From NCBI GenBank assembly GCA_947500875.1, contig CANMUN010000005.1, positions 1 to 64,000 of the forward strand: a DNA stretch of 64,000 bases, read 5' to 3'. This document shows positions 53,776 through 63,894 of the stretch, piece after piece. Position 1 is the first letter of the stretch; each line of letters opens with the position of its first letter. The notes beneath the pieces were generated by a model. The model made no database searches, was not told the DNA's origin, and saw only the letters and a program-made list of their open reading frames with translations. This DNA is from Flavobacteriales bacterium. Its GTDB lineage: Bacteria > Bacteroidota > Bacteroidia > Flavobacteriales_D > Crocinitomicaceae. The position numbers and the translations under genes are program-made.

Positions 53776-54868
53776 GAATTATGGCTTTTGTGCAAATACT
53801 AACAATTTCATGGGTGGCATTGGGCTTAGCAAAACGGCTAAGGGAATCCGACATTCTTTCCCCCATTTTTTCATCGTCTAAAAGCGTAAAAATTCGGTTC
53901 CAAAGTTGTTCAGAAGCCTCTGCATCGGATACCATGACAGCTGCCTCTTTTTGAACCAAGGCCATGGCGTTTTTCGTTTGGTGGTCTTCGGAAACATTGG
54001 GCGAGGGCACAAGGATGGTGGGTTTTGCCACCAACGACAATTCGGAAATGGAAGTAGCGCCAGCCCTTGATACAATAACATCTGCCACAGCATAGGCTAA
54101 ATCCATTTTTTCGATAAAGGGCAAGAGGTGAACGTTAATGGGTATCGAGCGTTCTTGGAGCTGAGAAAAATTTGTTGTTCCGCACTGCCAAATTACTTGG
54201 ATATCGTCTCGCTTTTCAATGGTATTCAACTGCTTCAATACCGATTCGTTGAGGGTTTTGGCCCCCAAAGATCCGCCCATGATCAACACCGTTTTCTTCG
54301 ATGCATCCAAGCGATAAAAAGCATACCCTTCGGACTTTTTATTGCGCCAGTCCAGGATGTCCGTCCTCACGGGATTTCCTGTTAAAACCAGTTTCTCCTT
54401 GGGAAAAAACCGTTCCATTCCGTCGTAGGCAACGGCGATTGCAAACGCCTTTTTTGCCAATAGCAGGTTCGTCTTTCCGGGAAACGAATTTTGTTCTTGG
54501 ATAACCGTTGGAATCTTCATCCATTGCGCCATTTTGAGGGTTGGTCCGCTGGCATAACCACCAACACCGATAACCACCTGCGGATTGAATTTTCTCAGGA
54601 TAGACCGTACCCCGAACAAACTATTGAAAACCTTCAAAGGAAGGCCCACATTCTTAAACAACGATTTACGGTTAAACCCAGCGATGGTGAGCCCGTGGAT
54701 TTCAAATCCAGCCTGAGGAACCTTTTCCATTTCCATTCGGCCCTTTGCGCCGATGAATAAAATGGCACAATTCGGAAAATGCTGTTGAATGGATTTGGCA
54801 ATGGCAATGGCAGGATAGATATGACCTCCTGTTCCTCCTCCAGATATGATGACGCGTTCTAGGTTCAT
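53768..54868 (-). CDS. murG: UDP-GlcNAc:lipid I N-acetylglucosaminyltransferase
   Basis: MurG converts lipid I to lipid II at the inner face of the membrane. The N-terminal glycine loop ISGGGTGGHIYPAIAIAKSI and the second IGVGGYASGPTLKMA match the family, and DVIVSRAGATSISELSLV binds the nucleotide sugar. At 366 residues it is typical. The start overlaps the end of ftsW by four bases. Confidence 0.97.
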   Translation of the reverse strand: MNLERVIISGGGTGGHIYPAIAIAKSIQQHFPNCAILFIGAKGRMEMEKVPQAGFEIHGLTIAGFNRKSLFKNVGLPLKVFNSLFGVRSILRKFNPQVVIGVGGYASGPTLKMAQWMKIPTVIQEQNSFPGKTNLLLAKKAFAIAVAYDGMERFFPKEKLVLTGNPVRTDILDWRNKKSEGYAFYRLDASKKTVLIMGGSLGAKTLNESVLKQLNTIEKRDDIQVIWQCGTTNFSQLQERSIPINVHLLPFIEKMDLAYAVADVIVSRAGATSISELSLVAKPTILVPSPNVSEDHQTKNAMALVQKEAAVMVSDAEASEQLWNRIFTLLDDEKMGERMSDSLSRFAKPNATHEIVSICTKAIIHE

Positions 54869-56028
54869 TCTTCGTCGATTTGCGCCGTTGTAACAGCGGT
54901 TTGTTTAACGGCAATCGCTTGAATAATTCCAATGGAAACGCAGGCCATCAGCAAAGCAGACCCTCCCATTGCGAGAAAGGGCATGTTTTGTCCTGTAACA
55001 GGAAATACCCCTGTACAAACTAACATGTTAATGCTAGCTTGAGCAAGTAAATGCAATCCGATTGCCATGCAAACATAGGTTTCAAACAGTTGATCAGACT
55101 TCAACCCGATTCGAATGATTCGGAACAGCAGCACCATGTAAATGAACGTTAATAACAGCGCTGATACAAAGCCAAATTCTTCAACGAAACTTGCATAATA
55201 AAAATCAGCGTAGGCCTCGGGGAGATACTCCTTGAGTTTGCCATCCCCCACTCCTAAACCCACCCAAGAGCCGGCATGAATGGCACGTCTCGCGTCTAAT
55301 GCTTGGGCATTTTCTACGACATTTTGTTCCGTTGTTACCTTATTCGCCAAGCGGTTTTTCCATGTTTCATACCTGGGTAAAATGTTGGCTTGAGGAATCG
55401 CAGTGTGGAGTCCAATTACTAACATGAGTAAGAGAACGCCAGCGCCTCCCATGGTCATCAACTTCGACATGGGAACTTGTCCAATGAACAATACGGCAAT
55501 CGCCAATGCAAAAACGAGTAACGACGTAGAAAGATTGTCCTTGAATATCAGGCTGCAAATAACCACAATTGGAATCATTAAAGGCAGTATGCCTTCTTTC
55601 CAATCGTTGAGTTTGTCCTTTTTACGAACTAATAACCTGGATAAATAAAGAAAAAGTGCCAGCTTTGCGAAATCCGAAGACTGAAAAGTCAAGCCTATAA
55701 GAGGAATAGAAACCCATCTTCCTGCCCCATTTACCTCCTTACCGAAAAAGAAGGTGAAGATGAGAAGGGCTACCGCGAAATAGTAGCTAAACTTCGCAAT
55801 TTGAGCAAAATACTTGGGGTCAACGCGGTGTAGGAAAAAAATTGAGGTAAAACCAAGAACGACGTAAATCATATGTTTGAACAAATAATGAAAAGGACTG
55901 CTACCTTCCATTTTAACGAGGATTGGTACAAAACTGTACACGGTCACGATGGATAACGCCAACAACAACAACGTAATGATCCAAATGACCAAATCTCCCT
56001 TTAAATAGGTAATCAGCAGTTTTTTCAT
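54865..56028 (-). CDS. ftsW: Lipid II glycan polymerase FtsW
   Basis: A 387-residue SEDS-family inner-membrane protein with about ten membrane segments, polymerising lipid II for septal wall together with FtsI. The family signatures are RWVSIPLIGLTFQSSDFAKL, the aspartate-bearing loop before GLGVGDGKLKEYLPEAYADF, and GVFPVTGQNMPFLAMGGSALL near the end. Location inside the dcw cluster argues for FtsW rather than RodA. The ATG overlaps the previous stop by four bases. Confidence 0.94.
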   Translation of the reverse strand: MKKLLITYLKGDLVIWIITLLLLALSIVTVYSFVPILVKMEGSSPFHYLFKHMIYVVLGFTSIFFLHRVDPKYFAQIAKFSYYFAVALLIFTFFFGKEVNGAGRWVSIPLIGLTFQSSDFAKLALFLYLSRLLVRKKDKLNDWKEGILPLMIPIVVICSLIFKDNLSTSLLVFALAIAVLFIGQVPMSKLMTMGGAGVLLLMLVIGLHTAIPQANILPRYETWKNRLANKVTTEQNVVENAQALDARRAIHAGSWVGLGVGDGKLKEYLPEAYADFYYASFVEEFGFVSALLLTFIYMVLLFRIIRIGLKSDQLFETYVCMAIGLHLLAQASINMLVCTGVFPVTGQNMPFLAMGGSALLMACVSIGIIQAIAVKQTAVTTAQIDEE

Positions 56029-56483
56029 TGCTTCAAAGTTGGATTTAACGAAGAGGTAAAATCCCGCAGCATTCGGTCTCCTTCGGTTCCTTTTGCGGTC
56101 ACTACCACAATTCCTTTATGCTGCAGCAATTCGGCTTTGTGAAACACTTCAAAAAAAGAAGCAATGGGCTGTGTTTCTCCAAAAAAACCTTCTACAGACC
56201 GGTGGGTTGGGACAATAAACACGTTCTTTACGTTGGGAAAAACATTTTGGTGCTCCGAGCATTGGTCATAAAAGACATCTTCAGTACTTACCCAAAATAT
56301 TGGAAAAGGCATCGAATCCAGGGTAGCAATTAACTTTTCCCGGCTTGGGTTCAACCAGGTGAACACCTCAAAGCCGTTGAACTTGCCCCATGATTTTATA
56401 TCCCATTCCTTGGCTTGATGTTCCAGTGCTTGTTGACGTGCTTCGAACAAATCAACCCCTTTCGTTGGAATCGCTTTTTTCAT
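56025..56483 (-). CDS. Uncharacterised gene inserted between murD and ftsW in the dcw cluster
   Basis: A 152-residue soluble protein with no signal peptide, membrane segment or recognised family. It is alpha/beta in character: basic N-terminal helix, then FNGFEVFTWLNPSREKLIATL, PFPIFWVSTEDVFYDQC, FPNVKNVFIVPTHRSVEGFF, FFEVFHKAELLQHKGIVVVT and AKGTEGDRMLRDFTSSL. The ending resembles, only weakly, the last strand-helix of Mur ligases (MurF has a VLVKGSRG-type motif). It starts two bases after the murD stop and overlaps ftsW as ATGA, so it is translated as part of the wall-synthesis operon. The function is unknown; no homolog was identified by eye. Confidence 0.75.
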   Translation of the reverse strand: MKKAIPTKGVDLFEARQQALEHQAKEWDIKSWGKFNGFEVFTWLNPSREKLIATLDSMPFPIFWVSTEDVFYDQCSEHQNVFPNVKNVFIVPTHRSVEGFFGETQPIASFFEVFHKAELLQHKGIVVVTAKGTEGDRMLRDFTSSLNPTLKQ

Positions 56484-56485
56484 GC

Positions 56486-57829
56486 TTACAGGTTACGTAC
56501 TGCTTTTTTAAACTGAGTTCCTCGATCTTCGTAGTTGCTGAACAAATCGAAACTGGCGCATGCAGGAGACAGCAACACCGTTGAACCGTTATCGGCTAAG
56601 CGAAATGCAGCTTCAACAGCGTCTTTAGCGCTCCTGGTCTCTACGATTTGTGATACCTCCGTTGAAAAAGCATCCACGATTTTATGGTTATCAACCCCCA
56701 AGCAAACAATGGCCTTCACTTTAGCTTTTACTAAGGCTAACAGCTCGCTGTAATCGTTTCCTTTATCCACCCCTCCGACAATCCAAACGGTAGGCTTATC
56801 CATGCTTTCCAAGGCATACCACGCTGCATTGATATTGGTGGCCTTAGAATCGTTGATGAACTCTACGCCGTTTACCTTGGCAACGAATTCCAATCGATGT
56901 TCAACGTTCTCGAAATCGGTTAGGCTCTCCCGAACCAATTCTGGACGGATTTCCAAAAGACGAGCAGCAATTCCTGCCGCCAATGCATTCTGTGCATTGT
57001 GTTTGCCCTTAAGGGCTAGTTCATGAATGGACATAGTTGTTGTTGTTTTTATATTGATTACTAAATTTTCGTTTTGTATGAAAGCTCCGAATTCCAGAGG
57101 TTTAGACATGGAAAAAGGAGCGAGAATAGCTCGGGTGGAGCTTTGATTCATCGCATTGACCAACGCTTCATCGTCGGCGTTGTAGACAAAAAAGCAACCT
57201 TCATCCATGTTCTGAAGGATCCTAAATTTTGCTGCGATATAGCGCTCCATTTGATAATTGTAGCGGTCTAAATGGTCGGGAGAAATATTCGTCATTACGG
57301 CTATATCCGCTTTGAATTCGTGCATGTCGTCCAATTGAAAGGAGCTCAGCTCGAGTACAAACCAATCGGCATCGTTTTGCGCTACCTGTTTCGCGTAACT
57401 TGTACCGATATTCCCCGCCAGCGCGACATCCATACCGGCCTTTCTTAGGATGTGATAAATCCATAAGGTGGTAGTGGTTTTACCGTTGCTTCCCGTTATG
57501 CAAATCGTTTTTCCTCGAGAAAATGGTCGAGCAAATTCAATTTCCGAAATAACAGGAATTCCGTGATCCAAAATTGCCTTTATCAATGGAATGTCGCTTG
57601 GGATTCCGGGGGATTTAACGACCAGCGTGGCTGCTAGAATCTTGTCCAAGGAGTGCCCATTTTCCTCGAACGGAATGTTCTCCGAGGATAAAAAACCACG
57701 CGTTTCATCGCTGAGCCTTTTACCTTCAGAAACCAGCACAGAAAACCCCTTGGAAACCGCTAAAATTGCCGCTCCAATCCCGCTTTCTGCCGCGCCCAAT
57801 ATTACGATATGTTGGTAGTTATAGGGCAA
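56486..57829 (-). CDS. murD: UDP-N-acetylmuramoyl-L-alanine-D-glutamate ligase
   Basis: MurD adds D-glutamate to UDP-MurNAc-L-alanine. The N-terminal IVILGAAESGIGAAILAV, ATP loop ITGSNGKTTTTLWIYH (about 110-125) and NISPDHLDRY are diagnostic, as is FINDSKATNINAAWYALE. At 447 residues it is normal. The start codon is TTG at 57829, one base after the mraY stop; a stop codon upstream in frame leaves no ATG option. Confidence 0.96.
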   Translation of the reverse strand: MPYNYQHIVILGAAESGIGAAILAVSKGFSVLVSEGKRLSDETRGFLSSENIPFEENGHSLDKILAATLVVKSPGIPSDIPLIKAILDHGIPVISEIEFARPFSRGKTICITGSNGKTTTTLWIYHILRKAGMDVALAGNIGTSYAKQVAQNDADWFVLELSSFQLDDMHEFKADIAVMTNISPDHLDRYNYQMERYIAAKFRILQNMDEGCFFVYNADDEALVNAMNQSSTRAILAPFSMSKPLEFGAFIQNENLVINIKTTTTMSIHELALKGKHNAQNALAAGIAARLLEIRPELVRESLTDFENVEHRLEFVAKVNGVEFINDSKATNINAAWYALESMDKPTVWIVGGVDKGNDYSELLALVKAKVKAIVCLGVDNHKIVDAFSTEVSQIVETRSAKDAVEAAFRLADNGSTVLLSPACASFDLFSNYEDRGTQFKKAVRNL

Positions 57830-57830
57830 G

Positions 57831-59075
57831 TTATCGCAGCTTTAAGGTAACAATGGTGATGACCGCCAATAGGATGCCTACGATCCAAAAACGGGCTACA
57901 ATTTTCGCTTCATGTAGGCCTTTTTTCTGATAGTGATGATGCAAGGGTGCCATTAAAAAGATCCTTCGGCCCTCTCCAAAGCGTTTTTTGGTAAGTTTGA
58001 AATACCCCACCTGAAGCATGACCGAAAGGTTTTCAATCAGGAAAACACCGCACAAAACAGGAATCAACAATTCTTTGCGGATGGAAATGGCAAAAACCGC
58101 GATAATCCCTCCCAAGGCTAAACTGCCGGTATCGCCCATGAAGACTTGCGCTGGGTAAGAATTATACCAGAGAAATCCTACGCATGCACCGACAAAAGCA
58201 GCAATGAAAACCACGAGTTCCTCTGCTTGAGGGATGTACATGACGTTCAAATAGTCGGCAAACTTACCGTTGGAACTGACATAAGCTAAAACGGCCAAAG
58301 CGATGCCGATAATGGCTGAAGTTCCCGTGGCTAAACCGTCTAACCCGTCGGTCATGTTCGCACCGTTGGAGACGGCGATTACGATGAAAATAACAATGGG
58401 AATGAACAGCAACCAACCGTAGTTTTTATTCGAGTCTCCAATTAGCCAATTGTAATTAAACTCGTTGCCTTTAATGAAAGGAATGGTCGTGGTCATGTCA
58501 TCGGTAGCAATCCACCGAAACTGTTCTTTTTCGTCTTGCACGTGCTCTTTGGTGACAAAAACCTCATCCTTCTGCAATTGGTAATCACTCGATACCCTCT
58601 TGTGAACTTTTACCCCTTCGGAAAAATAGAGGATGGATCCAACAATGATGCCCACCCCTACCTGACCGATGACTTTAAATCTCCCTTTGAGACCTTCTTT
58701 ATTCTTACGAAACACCTTAATGTAGTCGTCAAGAAATCCGATCATTCCCAACCACACCGTTGCAATGAGCATGGTTATTACATAGATGTTATCCAATCTT
58801 GCAAATAAAAGGGTCGGGATAATAATAGCACTCAAAATGATAAGACCTCCCATGGTTGGCGTACCGGACTTCTCCATTTGACCGCTTAACCCTAAATCGC
58901 GCACAGTTTCACCGATTTGCTGCCGTCGCAAACGGTCTATGATGCGTTTGCCAAAAATAACGGAAACAATAAGCGAACCTACTAAGGCCATGGAAGCTCG
59001 AAACGAAATGTAATCGAACAGTCCTGCCCCGGGGAAATCGTAGTGATCTAAAAAGCGAAAGAAATAATAAAGCAT
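57831..59075 (-). CDS. mraY: Phospho-N-acetylmuramoyl-pentapeptide transferase
   Basis: MraY makes lipid I from UDP-MurNAc-pentapeptide and undecaprenyl phosphate in the inner membrane. It has about ten membrane segments. The active-site motifs are [10 protein letters not shown] (D116, D117), [13 protein letters not shown] (about 238-250) and [13 protein letters not shown]. At 414 residues it exceeds the roughly 360 of E. coli because of an insertion (about 151-222) after the fourth segment, seen as charged periplasmic or loop sequence with [19 protein letters not shown]. Confidence 0.96.
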   Translation of the reverse strand: MLYYFFRFLDHYDFPGAGLFDYISFRASMALVGSLIVSVIFGKRIIDRLRRQQIGETVRDLGLSGQMEKSGTPTMGGLIILSAIIIPTLLFARLDNIYVITMLIATVWLGMIGFLDDYIKVFRKNKEGLKGRFKVIGQVGVGIIVGSILYFSEGVKVHKRVSSDYQLQKDEVFVTKEHVQDEKEQFRWIATDDMTTTIPFIKGNEFNYNWLIGDSNKNYGWLLFIPIVIFIVIAVSNGANMTDGLDGLATGTSAIIGIALAVLAYVSSNGKFADYLNVMYIPQAEELVVFIAAFVGACVGFLWYNSYPAQVFMGDTGSLALGGIIAVFAISIRKELLIPVLCGVFLIENLSVMLQVGYFKLTKKRFGEGRRIFLMAPLHHHYQKKGLHEAKIVARFWIVGILLAVITIVTLKLR

Positions 59076-59080
59076 CGTAC

Positions 59081-60526
59081 TTAGTTTTGATTGAAAATTT
59101 CTTGAGCGGTTTTAAAGTCGTCGAAAGGATGGCGTATTCCTTTAATTTCTTGGTAGTTTTCATGCCCTTTTCCAGCGATCAGGACAATATCCCCTTGCTG
59201 AGAAAGAAGGGAAGCCGTAAGAATGGCATGGCGTCTATCCTCAATGGAAATGGCGGGAACTTGGCTCATGGGGTCAAGACCTTGGGACATTTCTTGAAGA
59301 ATAGTGGCTGGATTTTCCGACCTTGGATTGTCCGAGGTAAGGATAACCTGACTGCTGAACCGTTGGGCGATGTTCGCCATTAAGGGCCTTTTCGTTTTAT
59401 CGCGATCACCTCCGCATCCTATGAGAGTAATAACCTTTTTGCCGCTTGAGAAATGGGCGATGGTTTTTAACACATTTTCCAACGCATCTGGCGTATGAGC
59501 GTAATCCACCACCACGGTAACCCCCAGGTTAGACTTAAAAAACTGAAATCTGCCGGATACGGAACTCAAGGAGGACATTTCACGGAGCAAGTTCCATTTC
59601 TCAACCCCCAATAACTCCCCAACACCGTAAACCGCCAATAAATTATAGGCATTGAACTTTCCAATCAGTTTGCTGTGCAATTCGATTTGGTTGATTTTCA
59701 ATAAGAGCCCTTCCAGGGAATTTTCCATGAGAACTCCTTTGAAATCGGCCATGGAATTCAGGGCGTAGCGGTATTTTTTAGCGGCAGAATTTTGGAGCAT
59801 TACACTCCCGTTTTTATCATCTGCGTTCACCAAGGCGAAAGCCTCAGCAGGTAGCGCATCGAAAAACCCTTTCTTGGCAGCAATGTACTCGGCAAACGTG
59901 TGGTGATAATCTAAATGATCGTGGGTAATGTTGGTGAATACTCCACCGGTAAAATGCAGCCCGTGGATTCTGTTTTGATGCATTGCATGGGAGCTTACTT
60001 CCATAAAGCAATGGGTGCAACCATCCGTAACCATCGAATGCAAAAGGGCATTAATCGCAAATGGATCCGGTGTTGTGTGGGTGGATGGAATGTCTTGTGC
60101 CTTGATTTTATTCACAACGGTTGAAATCAATCCGCTGGCAAAACCTAATGCACTGAACAATTGATACAAAAGCGTAGTTGTAGTGGTTTTCCCATTGGTG
60201 CCTGTCACTCCTATCAATTTCAGGGAACGGCTTGGATGATTGTACCAAGCGCAGGCTAATTCCGCTAAAGCCCGACGGGTGTCGGCAACCTTAAATAAAA
60301 CCATGCCATCGGGGCACTCGCAATCCTTTTGAACCAGTGCGAAACAGCAACCTTGATCGCGAACCGTTTGAAGGAAATCATGTCCATCGTTGGTGGATCC
60401 TACAACGGCGACGAAAAGAGAATTCCTCGTGGCTTTTCTCGAATCAAAAACAACGGCATCGATTACCTCAGAGCTGTCCTTGAACTCCACCTTTAATTCG
60501 TGCAAAAGCGTTGACAGTACTTTCAT
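59081..60526 (-). CDS. murE: UDP-MurNAc-tripeptide synthetase MurE
   Basis: MurE adds the third stem residue (usually meso-diaminopimelate in Gram-negatives). The ATP loop is [20 protein letters not shown] (about 108-127); [29 protein letters not shown] and [13 protein letters not shown] are family signatures, and the latter DNPR motif is associated with diaminopimelate specificity. At 481 residues it is normal. The ATG overlaps the ftsI stop by four bases; mraY follows five bases later. Confidence 0.96.
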   Translation of the reverse strand: MKVLSTLLHELKVEFKDSSEVIDAVVFDSRKATRNSLFVAVVGSTNDGHDFLQTVRDQGCCFALVQKDCECPDGMVLFKVADTRRALAELACAWYNHPSRSLKLIGVTGTNGKTTTTTLLYQLFSALGFASGLISTVVNKIKAQDIPSTHTTPDPFAINALLHSMVTDGCTHCFMEVSSHAMHQNRIHGLHFTGGVFTNITHDHLDYHHTFAEYIAAKKGFFDALPAEAFALVNADDKNGSVMLQNSAAKKYRYALNSMADFKGVLMENSLEGLLLKINQIELHSKLIGKFNAYNLLAVYGVGELLGVEKWNLLREMSSLSSVSGRFQFFKSNLGVTVVVDYAHTPDALENVLKTIAHFSSGKKVITLIGCGGDRDKTKRPLMANIAQRFSSQVILTSDNPRSENPATILQEMSQGLDPMSQVPAISIEDRRHAILTASLLSQQGDIVLIAGKGHENYQEIKGIRHPFDDFKTAQEIFNQN

Positions 60527-62607
60527 TGCATGGAGAGTTTTATGACGATACCTGAATGAACATCAGAACCTGGTTCGATGCTTTGGCTCTTGACTTTACC
60601 AGCACCTTCTATGCGCACGCTCAACCTTCGGCTCTCCAGCAGAAAAACAGCATCTTTCGCCGTCATACCGCGAACATCGGGAACTTTATTCTCGGGAAAT
60701 TTTAATCCTTGAAGGTGGAGTTTATCGTTCTTTGGGGTTGTTCTTAGCCAAGATGCATTGCTCTCAAAATGGTAAGGAATGTGCAGTTTTTTAAAGAGTT
60801 TGAGTAAGTCATCATGGTTCCCAACATGAACGTCTGGCAGTTCTTTAAGCTTGGATTTTGAGCGATTAATTGCTGGATGATACCTTAGGTTGGATGCGTA
60901 AATTTTATTTGCCAAAGCAACGAAGACCGGACCCGCAACCAAGGCGGCATATTTTTCCTCTTTCGGTCGGGTAATCAACACCAAGCAGGTATATTTCGGT
61001 TTATCTGCAGGGAAGTACCCCACAAACGAGGCTTGAAAGTCGCTCTGAGCCTCATCGACATATTGCTTGTTTTTATCCGGTAATTTAGCCGTACCCGTTT
61101 TACCTGCGATGGTAAATTGACTAGAGGTTAGTTTCTTACCCGTACCACTCGTCATCACCCCTTCCAAGCAACGTTTCATGATGTTCAAGGTTGAAGGGGA
61201 ACAAATTTGCTTGCGGATTACGACCGGCTCAAAGGATTTAACCACTTTACCCGCTCGGCGAATTTCTTTTACGAACAAGGGGCGTAAAAATTTACCGTTG
61301 TTGGCTACTGCATTGTAAAAGGCGCATGTTTGCAATGGGATTTGTTGGTATTCGTATCCAATGGCCATGGACGGAATGGAGTAAGGAGACCACTGAACTT
61401 GTCCCGGACGGTAAAATTTGGGGGCCAATTCACCCGAAAGCTCAATTCCGAGAGGCTGGGTTAAACCAAATTGATCCAAGCGTGCCATGAATTTTTCAGG
61501 ATCGCTTCGGTAAGCTTTGTGCAGAATCCAAGCGATAATGTTGGAAGATTTTTCAAAGGCTTCTTGGATGGAAATGTTACCGTAGCCCCTTCCATCGTTG
61601 GAATCCATGAATCTTTTTCGAATGACCAAGTACGACCCTGTTGCATTCACGCGGTCTTTGATGTTGATTTTTCCGTCTTCCAAAGCTGCCATTATGGAAG
61701 CGAGCTTCATGGTAGAGCCCGGAACTTCTCGAAGGCCAATGGCATAATTGAACTTTTCACTAAAAGAACCATCCTCTTCCTTCGTCAAATTGGCAATGGC
61801 TTTTACATGACCCGTACTTACCTCCATCAGAATTACGGTGCCGCTTTCTGCATCCATTTCTTTAATCTGATGTTCTAATTCCGAATGCGCTAACTCCTGA
61901 ATATCCTTGTCGATGGTTGTTACGATATCCGCTCCCTCAACGGGCTCTTTGGTGAAGCGGCCTGTTTTTTTCCAGCCCGTAGTTATGCGTTGTTCAATTT
62001 CCTTTCCGACCTCTCCCTCTAGAAAGCTATGATAAGCCCCTTCAATTCCCACCTCTAACTTCAGGTCCTTTTTGTAGTACCCCAAGGTTCTTCGCAACAA
62101 AATACCATTCGGTGCTTTTCGAACAATGGTCTCTTCGTTATCAATAATCCCTCCTTTCATGCGTCCCAAGTTGAAAATGGGAAGGGCATTAATTCGCTTG
62201 CGTTCTTCGTTGGTAACCTTTTTTCGAATCAATAAGTAGCGGGAACCGTTGGCGCGAGCGTTCCGAATTTCATTTTCATAAGCGCGTGACGATTTTTCGG
62301 AGTACAGCCTATGCAGTCCCTGGGCTAAATTCGATACTTCTGCATCAAAGGTTTTTTGATCCACCACGGTTGGATCCATTCGAATGTCAAAATACGAAAC
62401 AGAAGTTAGCAAGGGATTCAAATTGGCATCTAATACATCCCCCATTCGTGGTGCGCGATCCGCAAACCGAATGGGTAAATCCACCTCGCTATTGGTGAAC
62501 TGAAGCATCAAGGTTTTATAAAGCACAAGCACCATGATGGCGACGAAACCGAAGTAAAGAAGGTACGCCCGAAAAACTAAGGGTCCTTTACTGCTCTTCA
62601 TGGTCAT
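60523..62607 (-). CDS. ftsI: Division-specific transpeptidase (PBP3/FtsI) with PASTA domain
   Basis: A 694-residue class B penicillin-binding protein cross-linking septal peptidoglycan with FtsW. One membrane segment (about 10-33) anchors it. Transpeptidase motifs are S298-T-M-K301, S354-S-N356 and K503-T-G505. The final 50 residues (PDVRGMTAKDAVFLLES onward) form one PASTA domain, unusual for proteobacterial FtsI but seen in this phylum. The start overlaps the ftsL-like gene by 20 bases. Confidence 0.96.
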   Translation of the reverse strand: MTMKSSKGPLVFRAYLLYFGFVAIMVLVLYKTLMLQFTNSEVDLPIRFADRAPRMGDVLDANLNPLLTSVSYFDIRMDPTVVDQKTFDAEVSNLAQGLHRLYSEKSSRAYENEIRNARANGSRYLLIRKKVTNEERKRINALPIFNLGRMKGGIIDNEETIVRKAPNGILLRRTLGYYKKDLKLEVGIEGAYHSFLEGEVGKEIEQRITTGWKKTGRFTKEPVEGADIVTTIDKDIQELAHSELEHQIKEMDAESGTVILMEVSTGHVKAIANLTKEEDGSFSEKFNYAIGLREVPGSTMKLASIMAALEDGKINIKDRVNATGSYLVIRKRFMDSNDGRGYGNISIQEAFEKSSNIIAWILHKAYRSDPEKFMARLDQFGLTQPLGIELSGELAPKFYRPGQVQWSPYSIPSMAIGYEYQQIPLQTCAFYNAVANNGKFLRPLFVKEIRRAGKVVKSFEPVVIRKQICSPSTLNIMKRCLEGVMTSGTGKKLTSSQFTIAGKTGTAKLPDKNKQYVDEAQSDFQASFVGYFPADKPKYTCLVLITRPKEEKYAALVAGPVFVALANKIYASNLRYHPAINRSKSKLKELPDVHVGNHDDLLKLFKKLHIPYHFESNASWLRTTPKNDKLHLQGLKFPENKVPDVRGMTAKDAVFLLESRRLSVRIEGAGKVKSQSIEPGSDVHSGIVIKLSMQ

Positions 62608-62986
62608 TGCGAATTGCGTTAGACTTAATTACCTGAATGGCATTTTCAGACTCTACCAGGTTTTTTTTCTTGAGCCTTTCCACCATTTTATAGCGACGGG
62701 TTCTTTCTTCAAAAAGCGTTTTAGTCTCGATATAATCTGCGGTATTTTGATCTAACTCCGTGCGTGTTTCTTGAACTTTTTTCACAAGAGACTTTCCGTA
62801 ATACCCCTTGGCCACTAGGATAAATAGCAAAAAGAATAGGAAAAGAATGTAGGCCAAATTGTTCAGCACAAAATCCTTGGTCAAAAAGTCACCGTTGAGA
62901 ATAATCATGAGTGCACTTTGTTTTTTAGCCTTCGGTTTCTTTGCGGATTCCGTCCATTCTTCCTCCGCCATTTGGTTTGGTTTCAT
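62588..62986 (-). CDS. ftsL: FtsL-like cell division protein
   Basis: A 132-residue bitopic protein in the ftsL position, between rsmH and ftsI. A lysine-rich cytoplasmic tail is followed by one membrane segment (about 43-60, NLAYILFLFFLLFILVAKG) and a coiled-coil region (about 63-115, VKKVQETRTELDQNTADYI and so on), as FtsL has for its FtsB/FtsQ complex. Sequence identity to known FtsL is too low to judge by eye; the call rests on topology and place. The ATG overlaps the rsmH stop by four bases. Confidence 0.78.
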   Translation of the reverse strand: MKPNQMAEEEWTESAKKPKAKKQSALMIILNGDFLTKDFVLNNLAYILFLFFLLFILVAKGYYGKSLVKKVQETRTELDQNTADYIETKTLFEERTRRYKMVERLKKKNLVESENAIQVIKSNAIRNDHEEQ

Positions 62987-63894
62987 AGCCGTTCTGCCGT
63001 TCTTAGTTTAGCGCTTCGAGCGCGGTTATTTTGCTCAATCTCCACATCATTTGGCACCATCGGATGGCGGTTAACTTCCACGAAAGGCCGAAGAAGGTTT
63101 CCGAAAAAATCCTTGGTCTCTTTCCCCTCAAAATCCCCTTTTTTAAAGTAATTCTTGACCAAGCGGTCCTCAATAGAGTGATAGGAAATAACGGAAATCC
63201 TTCCGCCTTTTTTTAATAAATCGGCTGCATCGAGCAGCAAATTCCGCAACGCGGCGATTTCGTCATTCACTTCGATTCGAAGCGCCTGGAATACCTGAGC
63301 CAGGTATTTATGCTCTTTATTTTTAGGAGCTAAACGCTTGGCAACCGCGGTTAAATCATGGGTTGTAGCAAAAGGTTTTATAGCGCGATCATTGAGCAGG
63401 GCTTGGACCAACCGAAAAACGTTATTTAAATCTGAATATGTATTGAACACCCTCAGAAGCTCCTCTTCGGAAGATTCATTGAGTAAGCTAGCTGCGGTAC
63501 GTCCAGAGCGTTGATTCATGCGCATGTCCAAAGGTGCATCCGCACGAAAGCTAAATCCGCGTTGTTCTTCGTCGAATTGATGGGACGACACCCCGATATC
63601 CGCCAAGATGGCATCCACCTGCGTTATCCCTTCGGCGCTTAAATGGTTCTTAAGGTATTTAAAATTTGCCTCAAGCAGCTTGAAATTAGGTGCTTTCAAA
63701 GCATTGGAAACAGCATCAAGGTCCTGATCAAAAGCATAAAGAAATCCGTGTTCGGAAAGCTGCGAAAGAATGTAAGCCGAATGCCCACCTCCCCCAAAGG
63801 TGACATCCACCACGACGGAATCCTTGCGCAACGCAAGGCCATCAACGCTTTCTTTTAAAAGAACAGGAATATGGTACTTACTTTCAGTCGTCAT
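62983..63894 (-). CDS. rsmH: 16S rRNA (cytosine-1402-N4)-methyltransferase
   Basis: RsmH (MraW) methylates C1402 of 16S rRNA. YHIPVLLKESVDGLALR and the SAM motif VVDVTFGGGGHSAYIL are at the start; ADIGVSSHQFDEEQRGFSF and ISYHSIEDRLVKNYFK follow. The ATG at 63894 gives 303 residues and the usual start MTTESKYHIPVL, overlapping mraZ by 11 bases; an ATG at 63906 is also possible. Confidence 0.95.
   Translation of the reverse strand: MTTESKYHIPVLLKESVDGLALRKDSVVVDVTFGGGGHSAYILSQLSEHGFLYAFDQDLDAVSNALKAPNFKLLEANFKYLKNHLSAEGITQVDAILADIGVSSHQFDEEQRGFSFRADAPLDMRMNQRSGRTAASLLNESSEEELLRVFNTYSDLNNVFRLVQALLNDRAIKPFATTHDLTAVAKRLAPKNKEHKYLAQVFQALRIEVNDEIAALRNLLLDAADLLKKGGRISVISYHSIEDRLVKNYFKKGDFEGKETKDFFGNLLRPFVEVNRHPMVPNDVEIEQNNRARSAKLRTAERL

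Noticed and set aside
48474-63894. Absence of murF from the dcw cluster as a possible deletion
   Set aside because: In Bacteroidota murF is commonly elsewhere, so its absence here is not evidence of loss.
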